From Mnemiopsis leidyi (lineage: Eukaryota; Ctenophora; Tentaculata; Lobata; Bolinopsidae), in the NCBI GenBank assembly GCA_000226015.1, contig JH152716.1, positions 33,180 to 81,892 of the forward strand: 48,713 nt of DNA, read 5' to 3'. The position numbers and the translations under genes are program-made. Numbering within the stretch: position 1 is the first letter of the stretch; every line of letters begins with the position of its first letter. Shown piece by piece: positions 1-8,800 of the stretch. Below the pieces are notes generated by a model that was not told the origin of the DNA, ran no database searches, and saw only the letters and a program-made list of their open reading frames with translations.

Positions 1-101
1 CATTTAAATTCATTTAAAATTTGCACATTCGCAGCCCAGATTAGTTGCTGGCTGCTTCCAATACCTTTACAAGTAATCTGGTATATACAATCAGCTAAAA
101 C
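1..101. repeat. Dispersed repeat, copy 1 (inverted relative to 20224-20324)
   Basis: The first 101 bases are nearly identical to the reverse complement of about 20224-20324. They run from an AT-rich run of ATTTAAA motifs through a unique-looking core to the edge CAGCTAAAAC, where similarity stops abruptly at the same base in both copies. This marks the boundary of a mobile or dispersed unit. The family is not recognised, and the other edge of this copy lies outside the window. Confidence 0.8.
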
Positions 102-355
102 AGCGCGTTTTTCCCACGCAGTTTAAGAACTATACCAGATAAAGAAATAAACACCCAAGATTAGACGATCTACATTTAACTTTTTAAATTTTTTAATCTC
201 ATACTTATTTTAATTCGGACACTCCAACAGCCACATGTTACACAAGTGTAACGGCCAATTACAGGAGGCCGAATGTACAATTATACTTACACACCAGTGA
301 CGGTTAAGTAGTGTGTACCATACTTTTATCGCCCGAGACTTCGCTGCAATGGGCA

Positions 356-420
356 GCTACTCATTTAACCCTCAAACACGGTTTTCTCGTCATTCGGCTG
401 AGTCGACCAAAGAAGGTTGC
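356..420. repeat. SINE core fragment (copy 1)
   Basis: This stretch contains the motif ATTCGGCTGAGTCGAC and its flanks, shared with the SINE at 44668-44930. The flanking sequences on both sides differ from that copy, so it is either a related SINE family sharing the central domain or a badly decayed copy. The rest of 1-770 shows no coding signal beyond the THG1L 5' region. Confidence 0.6.
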
Positions 421-770
421 TGCCTCAGTATATGAGTGCAGTCAGTGAGTGTTGCACAAAAAAATTGACATGAGTGGGCAAGAGAGTACAAATGAGCTAG
501 GGGTGTAAGCAGAAGGGTGCAGGGTCATGGACACCCAATGTTACACTACTGGTCAATCAAAACTAACTTTCAGTTTTTTGTCACTTCACCACAAAAAAGT
601 GTGCCTTCCATAGAGGATAAATTTGATGAACCAATCCATGTTGAAATAATTTAAATTGGTTCCTGTTGGCAATTGTGATATTTGCAATCAATGGTTATTG
701 AAACAAATTATTCTATTCACTGATTCCATTTGAACAGATTTCTTGATTATGACATATTATTTCCAATAGA

Positions 771-1538
771 ATGGCTAAAAGCAAATTTGAATATGTGCGC
801 CTGTATGAATTGGATGATAAGTTGCTCAAGAATGTTTGGATGGTTGTTAGAGTGGATGGGAAAGGATTTCACAAGTTTACTACCGACCACAAATTTGAAA
901 AGCCAAATGACTTAGCTGCTTTAAATCTAATGAATGACGCTGCAAAAGGTGTAATGTCAGAACTGCAGGATGTTTTCATGGCCTATGGACAAAGTGATGA
1001 ATACAGCTTTATTTTCAAGCGTTCCTCAACTTTATATGGCCGCCGTAGCAGCAAAATAATATCAACAGTTTGCTCTATGTTTACATCACACTATTTGTTT
1101 AATTGGAACAAGCATTTTAAAGACCCACTGATCTATCCTCCAAGTTTTGATGCCCGAGTTGTGCTTTATCCTTGTTTAAGAGATGTCAAAAACTATTTTA
1201 GTTGGAGGCAAGCAGACTGTCATATAAACAACTTGTATAACACTTGCTTTTGGGCATTAGTTCAGAAAGGAAAGTTGTCTACATTAGACGCTGAAAAACG
1301 TCTCAATGGGACAGTTTCTTCTGACAAGAACGAAATTCTCTTTTCAGAATTTGGAATCAATTATAACAATATTTCTGAAATTTATAGAAAGGGATCAACA
1401 ATAGTGTGGACTGAAAAAAAATGTGAAAATGGACGTATTAAAAAAGTTTTACAACTACTAACTTGTGATATAATTGATAACTCTTTTTGGAACACATATT
1501 CTGCTTCTCTCGATTTAAAAGTTGGTGAGGAAGTTTGA
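771..1538 (+). CDS. THG1L: tRNA(His) guanylyltransferase (THG1)
   Basis: A single uninterrupted 255-residue frame matches THG1 along its whole length. THG1 adds the essential extra guanosine (G-1) to the 5' end of tRNA-His in a reverse, 3'-5' polymerase-like reaction needed for histidyl-tRNA synthetase recognition. The metal-binding carboxylates are visible: RVDGKGF with Asp29 and GQSDEYSF with Asp76/Glu77, the same numbering as in the human enzyme. The HINNLYNT motif follows near residue 150. The length fits the family (yeast about 237; human longer because of an N-terminal extension). The ATG gives a start just ahead of the conserved KFEYVR segment, with no long mitochondrial leader. No intron is seen in the coding part, which is unusual beside its split neighbours and may reflect ancient retroposition. 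A possible acceptor (TTGAACAG) at about 737 hints at a 5' UTR exon. Confidence 0.96.
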   Translation: MAKSKFEYVRLYELDDKLLKNVWMVVRVDGKGFHKFTTDHKFEKPNDLAALNLMNDAAKGVMSELQDVFMAYGQSDEYSFIFKRSSTLYGRRSSKIISTVCSMFTSHYLFNWNKHFKDPLIYPPSFDARVVLYPCLRDVKNYFSWRQADCHINNLYNTCFWALVQKGKLSTLDAEKRLNGTVSSDKNEILFSEFGINYNNISEIYRKGSTIVWTEKKCENGRIKKVLQLLTCDIIDNSFWNTYSASLDLKVGEEV

Positions 1539-2124
1539 TGTTCATCAAATTGCATAGTATCATGTCAATGCTTTGAATTTTGTTTTGATTGTGTATACCT
1601 AAACTAACTACCCGACCCTTTTATGAAATTATTACTCTCAAGTTATTGTTACTGAATCAGTAACAATAACTTGAGAGTAATACTTATAGCATTCAAAGTA
1701 TCCTTTTGCCTTAACTGCAAGAGATAATAGATACCTTCTTGAAGAAACTAATATCTCGTCATGCACATAAAATACGCTTTATACTTAAGCATACCGTTTT
1801 CTTTTTCTCATTTGATTCTTAAAAGCCTGTTTCCTTAGGCCCAAGATTAAACCCCATCTTTTACCTTTCATATACTTTGAGTTCAGAATTTGAGTGCTGT
1901 ATATTCTGAAGATTTTATCAAAAAAAAGGTAGGCGCACTACATTTAGAGAAAGTTTCATGTTTTTTTGCAAATTATATTTTGACTTGCACCACAAAATTA
2001 CTTGATCATCATGTAATGATAACAATCTTTTATCCAATAAAATTTCTTGGTAAGCTGATATTGGTAATATTCCATCTTCCTTTAAGTGAAAGAAACTGAA
2101 AAAACTGTCGTAATTCTACAGCTC
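1539..2124 (+). other. Spacer between THG1L and PIH1D1
   Basis: This AT-rich spacer holds the hairpin at 1630-1682 and an AATAAA at about 2037-2042 that could serve THG1L polyadenylation. A pyrimidine-poor CTACAG just before 2121 could be an acceptor for a 5' UTR exon of PIH1D1. The short frame at 1890-2099 has no family signature and is not called. Confidence 0.5.
1630..1682. repeat. Perfect inverted repeat / hairpin, 26-bp arms
   Basis: The arms 1630-1655 and 1657-1682 are exact reverse complements separated by one base (A1656). RNA from either strand would fold into a 26-bp stem with almost no loop. It lies 92 bp after the THG1L stop, so it may fall in the 3' UTR. Confidence 0.95.
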
Positions 2125-2898
2125 ATGACATCCCAAGCATTATTGCATCCTGATGATGAAGTAACAAAAGAGGATGAAGACATGTGGAACTCCCTCTTGG
2201 ACCAGGTCAAAGTTGGTGAGGCACGGAAGTCAACTGAGATCGAGGTTTGAATTGTTTTGTTACCAGTTGTGGGAGTATTGGTTATTGAGCTTCGTTAGAT
2301 AGTTATCAATGTTATTGAGCAGGTGCTGAAAACTTCTTCAATAATAATAAAAATATAGTGTTTAGCTAGAACATTTAAAAGTACAATTGTTGTAGGGACA
2401 ATAGATCTAGGCAAATACTGGAAAAATACACGGATTTGATAGGTTTTTGTTGCTTTTTTGAAAATATTACTCGTAATTCTCAATAATATCCTCTCTCCCC
2501 AGGTAGCTCCAAAACCTTCATTTTGTGTAAAAACAAAGGAAAAAGAAGGAGGCAAAGTGTTTCTCAATATCTGTACTGTTGATTCAATCCCTGAGCCCAA
2601 GTGAGTGTCATACCTGTTTTTAGATAACACACGCTTTGAAATGATTTTAATTTGGAGGAAGTATGGAGAGACGGTGCACAATATATACTATATAGTTTCC
2701 ATAAGATGGATGATAAAATTCCACAATGTATAATGTGGCAGCAATTCTATTACAAGATTCATGTTAAGTTTTGACTCTTTCCCAAAATACAGAAAGAAGA
2801 CTGTGGAGGATCTCGTGAAAATGCTTGACAGCGAGGAGGAAATGATTGCAGCTGATTACAGAATTCCAATGAGCATTGGTGAAGCTCCACACGCTGAG
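2125..2898 (+). CDS. PIH1D1: PIH1D1 exons 1-3 (PIH domain, first half)
   Basis: Exon 1 (2125-2244) encodes an acidic N terminus with MWNSLLDQV. Exon 2 (2503-2600) follows a strong CTCTCTCCCCAG acceptor and ends at AA|GTGAGT. Exon 3 (2793-2898) restores the Lys codon and ends in phase 0. Together they give residues 1-108, including the first part of the phosphopeptide-binding PIH fold. Confidence 0.92.
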
Positions 2899-5800
2899 GT
2901 CTTTAGTTATTTAATTCCTCACAAAGGATTGTTTTGAATTGTGTTGGAACAAAGTTTTTCATTCATCAATTTCGAACTCTATTAAAACAAGGTTTATAGT
3001 CATTTTTAGTCATAAATTGAGCTAGCTAGTGTGCCTCAATTCCAGCTAGCTAGAGTGCCTCAATTCCATTTGGTATGGGTCTGAGTCTGTTTGTTTCTTG
3101 TTGTATCAATACTGTAAGCTTGGAGACTGGGTGCAGTAATGCCCAGAGGGTTATATCATGGATGCTGACTAAGCTTACGTGATCCTCTCCAACATGTTTT
3201 TGTTTTCAAGTTTATTCAACTCAGTCACATTATCACTTGGAAATGAAGGTGAACCCTTTGATGCACGTAAGCAACGTGTAATGACGATTGGACACTGAGT
3301 TAGGATCAGTTGCTCCGCTTTCCCGGCTAACCCTTATGCAACGTGTAATGACGATTGGACACTGAGTTAGGATCAGTTGCTCCGCTTTCCCGGCTAACCC
3401 TTATGCATAGTCATAAATCGTGTTGCAACAAAGTTTGTTATTCATCAATTAACAACTCTTTCAAAACAATTATATGAGGTATTAGTAATAATGGGCTTTT
3501 GAGAATGCTTATCAATTGGAGAGTAAACGATAAGTTTTTTAAAAGCAAAGTAACAAGCTCTCAAAGTTGCTAACTTTTTATGTTGTAAAACTTATTTGAA
3601 AAAGTAAAACAGTTTTGTATTTAGCATTGATTCTCCTCCTGGCCTTCTTGAGTTTCATAGCTTTTGGTTTGATCTTCAGATTTATTCTCATCAATCCCAC
3701 TGTTCCTTTCCTCGTCTTCATTTCCATCATTTTCATCACTCTTAGCAGTCTTGTGATTATCATCATTCCGATAATTTCCTACATTCCTATTGTTCTCATC
3801 ATTTTCACCACTTTCATCATGTTCCTGTTCGCCATTCTCATTATTTTCACTATTTATGATTTGTCTCTTGACATCTGATTCTATGAATGTTACATTGGGC
3901 ATTTGTATTACATTCGATTTCTGGCGTTCGGGATCAGGATACTTGATACTCACAGATTTCAATTCAATCATCTCTTTTGGTTTATCTTCATCTTCTTGTT
4001 TTTCATCATCTTCTTCTTTAGCTTTTTTCCGTTTCAAACAGCCAAGTTTATCAACAAGTTTACATAAGCCAATATGAAAAATACTATATAGGTGAAACTT
4101 ATCCTCGTCGTAACCCATTTTTCTGGCTATTTTTAACAAAATCTTATCGATAACATTGAATTTGATTAAAGTGTAGAGCTTTCGAACAGCTGAGGTCACC
4201 AGCTTGTCATATAGCACAGGGTTTAATACAGAGTTGATTGGAAGTACGATTAAAGAAAAAACTGGATAGAGAGATGTAGCATCCATGATATCCAGAGAAT
4301 GTAGCCCACATATGACTATAAAGGGTATCCAACAGATAAAATCTGTTAGAATGATCAGTGCAATGCTTCTCTGCGCATGCCTTTCTCTTTTGGCAGATTT
4401 TCTGAACTTCCGTTGTTGCTCTGCTGTGTAACTTTGCCGCCTTTTTCCAGACGGTCTAATCATGGGTTTCACTCTCCGGTTGTAGGATATGGTTATGTAG
4501 GTGTAGCAGACTGCTATTATAAGAAAACATACAAAGTTTATTGCCAAGCTCGTCCACACAAATACTCTTTGAGGATCATCAGCTCTGACAAAGTACTTAA
4601 ACAGGCAGACCCCGTCGCTTCCATAAAAGTGAAGCTTTTTCCTGCCAATGTCGCCATACTTCTTAGTGAACATGGCCTCAATCAGCTGATGTATTTTGGA
4701 CCATGACAAAGTTGATTCTCTCATTTTTCCGTGGTATGATCGAATTAACTTAATGTGTGTGGGTTTGTCGACAATAGCTTCAAACAATCGTATTTTGGGG
4801 TCGTATGTCATTCCGTTTACAAAAATATCCTCTAACGAATCCATCATAGGTATGCATGCTATGACTAAAGAGGCAACCAAAAAGAAGATTCCTATTCCCA
4901 CCAGCTGTTTCAAAAGGCCCGGAGAGCTTCTTGTCCTTATGTGGTTCAATCTTGTTGCCCTGGAAATGCTGAGAAATGTCATGGAGAAGAGTGATATTTG
5001 TGTTCCTACAGTACTTATCACTCCCAGGCTGGAGCAGTAGGAGCTGGTCAGCCACTCCAGCCGTTTGTAGCAGTAGTCCTTGCCGTAAACAGACGAGTCC
5101 ACTATTGCTATGGACAAGAGATAGGCTCCAGTGAGGAGGTCACCAAAGTGTATCAACATAGTGAATGAGTTGTGAACCTTGGCTGTTGTCAGTGTTCTGA
5201 AGAATGCGATGTCTGCAGTGTTGAAGCCTAGTTTCAGTACATTGAAAATCACAGCAAAGACTCCGATTACCCATGCCATAACTTTGAGAGGTTTCCCCGC
5301 TATAATCTCTTTGTCACACATACCGTTACATTCGTCCGTGTAATCCTGGCAGTCAGGTTTACCATTGCACACCTGCATCAGGGGGATCACTTTCCCAGTG
5401 GAATTGCACACAAACTGGTTAAAACACCTCTTCTCGTCCATGTTGTTCCCACAGTCGTCTACAAGGTTGCAAACCTTGTTGTACTCTAAACACTTCCCGT
5501 TTTGGCAATCGAAAATGTAATTGTGTGGCACTTCAGTTCTGGGATACTTCGTCAGGAATGTTATGTGATCCAAAGTTTCAGTCCTGGTGTATAACCTGTC
5601 TTTGTATTTCCCTTCACAAGCGTCGTGTTTTAGAGGCGTTAGCGGACATCTATCTCTGGACCCACATTTTCCTAAACAAGTCATCTTTACGTAGACCTCT
5701 CCGAACACATGATCACAGTTGGCTTCTAGAACTGGCAAGTTGACTGTTGGTACCACTGTTAACCCTAACACACGTTCCTCGGGGAAGATGAAATCCTGCA

Positions 5801-8800
5801 CGTGACACCTGACACTGAGGTGGCTCATGCTGTCTCTCAGTCCAGGTAGGCAATAGATCAGGTGTTTCAGTGGTGGGATGATTATGTGGGTGTCTGCGAC
5901 GGGATTTTCAAAGAGTTGGCCAGCAAAGGATCTCTCTCCAACATTACAGACGTCCTGCTCACTGAGACACTTCCTTCGACCGTCACATAAATTCTGGAAT
6001 GTCACAAACTGGTCAGGGTTTTCCCGGCAGATAAAGACATTGTCACAAGGCTGGTCCTCTGGAGCTATGTAGGTGTTTGTCTCAGCCTGGCATGTGTGCC
6101 AGAGATCCATCTCATCTATCCCAGACTCACAGTCAAGGTACCCATCCTTCAGCCAGGCGGTAGGAATCCTCAGGTCCTGCCCGTGTCTGAATATCCTCCT
6201 GCACGTCCTCAGCGTCATGCTCCCACAGATCGGGCTTGTCTCGTCGCTGTTATCTCCACAGTTATATCTACCGTCACACAATTGATGTTTATGTACTGTA
6301 CACTGATGTGACACGTCCACACACATGTTATGAGTCCCATCGTCACACAGATCCGCACCCTCCACGCACAGAACTTGCTCCGACACGGTAGAGGGATAGT
6401 CCTTTATCCGGCAGGGCCACACTCCTCTTCTTGGATCCGTACAGTTTGTTTGGTCCATGTAGTCGGAACAATACGATTTGTAGTGCTTTTTCTGGAAACC
6501 AGTTTCAAGGGACAAGGCTGAGCACCGTGTAAAGTTGTATATGGGAACTAGTCTGTAAGTGATTAAATCTTTCAAACAGGACAAATTCAGTAAGGGAGAA
6601 ATGTTAATGCAATTTTTCTCGTCCTCGTAATCATCGCAATGCCAGACTTCATCACATATCTTCTCCGCTCTAACATAGACTTCTCTACCCTGAGCTTGAC
6701 AAAATATCCCATATCGGTGTCCATTGCAGATAGCCTCGTCTCTGCAGTCTGCCGTGTTACATAACCCGTTACACTCCATCGTCCTGGAGATGTTAACCGA
6801 TATTTCCTTTTCCCGCAGGTAGAAGCTACACACCTCCCTGGTGAGAATGTCGTAGCAGACAGGCTCCCCTTTCTCCGTGAAGGTCACGCTGGTGGTGTAT
6901 TCCTCACTGGGCATGTAAAAGAGGAGGCAATGTTCCGCTACGTTGTACAGCCCCCGGATCTTCCGGGTCCTGTCGTACGTGTGGACGCAGAGAATGTGCG
7001 TGCAGTAGAAGGGTGCACCGTGGGGTGCTGGGTAGACGTAGGGTGTCGCTCCACATGCCTGATAATGTCGGGTGTCACCCGGGCACATTCGGGTAAACTC
7101 CCCTGCCATCCTGTTCTTGTCGTCCCTTTTTATAATCCGGGTGTAGGCCAACCATTGGTATTCGCACAGGTACGTTGTGTACACATCCTCTACCTCTGTG
7201 AGTTTCTGTCTCAGAAAGTTGTTATAATCCGGCAACACGGCCACGGACAGATGATCTGAAGTTTATCATTGTCACGAGCATTAATTATGTTCTTACGGTT
7301 TTCGTTGAACATATTGGGTTTTTTGGTAATTTATAAATTCATGATGTGTCATAAAGTTTGCAGGAATCTACTTAATATTAACGGATTGCAACTGATTTGA
7401 AGATACGTGCACAATATCAATACTATTAAATGCAGGGCATTTGACTAAGCAATATTCTCCGGGCGACTTAGCTGGGAAACCGTGATTGGGGGTTAAATTA
7501 GGAGGGTCTCCCTTAAAAGACCTAGGATTTCCATGTGCCCCTTCAGTACAACTGTGAAAGCCTTGGTTCAGGTGTAACAAGTACTAATATAAGCAATATT
7601 ATTTTTTACAAACCTGGCCTATCTCTACAAACTATAACCAATAACTGCCAGTTGATTCCATCCCTAGCTGGGCAGTCAAAAGCGACTTTCTTGTCCCATG
7701 TGCAATGTTCAATCTTGAAAACTCCCCAATTCTCTGCACACGTAAAGTTAAACAGGATAAAGCGTTTCATTTGTTCGAGTTTCATAGTAATCTTGGGATC
7801 GTGGGTCCCATCTACTGCTAGTCCAAACCAGTCTTCGTGAGCTATGTAGCCTAACATGCGACACAGAGTCATTGCAGATTGGTAGTTGAACAATGTTGGA
7901 CAGACGCTTCCGTACTGGGAGAATTTATTAGTAAATTTACATACTTAGTAGAGTTAATACATGTAGTAACTATAGAATATGCAACAGTCGAAATCTAGAA
8001 TTTGCTCAATTTACTTTACCGCTCAGCGTCATATTCTATCGATCGTAAAATGTATATTGGTGAAGGTTTACATAACTACACAAGATATCTAGCCGGGAAA
8101 GCAGGCTAGTACTGACAAACACGTGAAGGTATTCAATGTATTTGGAAGTTTGCCACAATATTCATACATTCCATTTTATTAATAGCTAGCTCATATGTTT
8201 AAGTTGGTTTTACGATCCAGGCACTATAACACGTACCCCTTTATTTGAGAAAGCTTTCACAAACCCGGCCGATGTTTCTGAATTTTCTCCTTCCAAATCA
8301 ATCAGCCTGAACACGACGTCGCCAGCTGTAATGTTGGGTGTAAATCACGTGTAAGTCAGGTGTAAGTCACGTGTGAGTCAGGTGTAAGTAAGGTGTAAGT
8401 CAGGTGTAAGTCACGTGTGAGTCAGTTGTTAGTCAGGTGTAAGTCAGGTGTAAGTCAGTTTTAAGTCAGTTGTAAGTTTGGTGTAAATCAGTTGTAAGTC
8501 AGTTGTAAGTCAGATGTAAGTCAGGTGTAAGTGGGGTGTAAGTCAGTTGTAAGTCAGTTGTAAGTTTGGTGTAAATCAGGTGTAAGTCAGATGTAAGTGA
8601 GGTGTAAGTTTGGTGTAAATCACGTGTAAGTCATATTTAAGTCATGGTATGGGTCGATGTTACGCGTGTAGTACTGTTAATTTATGTTTCATGTAGATGT
8701 GATCTCCTGACAATGTCCTAATTACATACTAGGATAACAAGTGTGCCACATCATGAGGAGAAACTTCACCATAGACGTCGAAGAAAACTGCATCTGCCGT

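Larger units (their letters stand above)
2899..3620 (+). other. Start of PIH1D1 intron 3, repeat-rich
   Basis: No gene is seen. A diverged duplication of about 50 bp is visible between roughly 2937-2995 and 3417-3475 (AACAAAGTTT and TTCATCAATT motifs). It brackets two younger tandem duplications at 3020-3067 and 3271-3404. The 3' UTR of the antisense receptor gene must also lie here; no AATAAA is obvious on the minus strand. Confidence 0.6.

Noticed and set aside
7368..7580. Minus-strand frame with several Cys residues, seemingly an extra ectodomain exon of the receptor
   Set aside because: The sequence aligns to the SINE at 44668-44820, so it is repeat-derived and lies in the receptor's intron.
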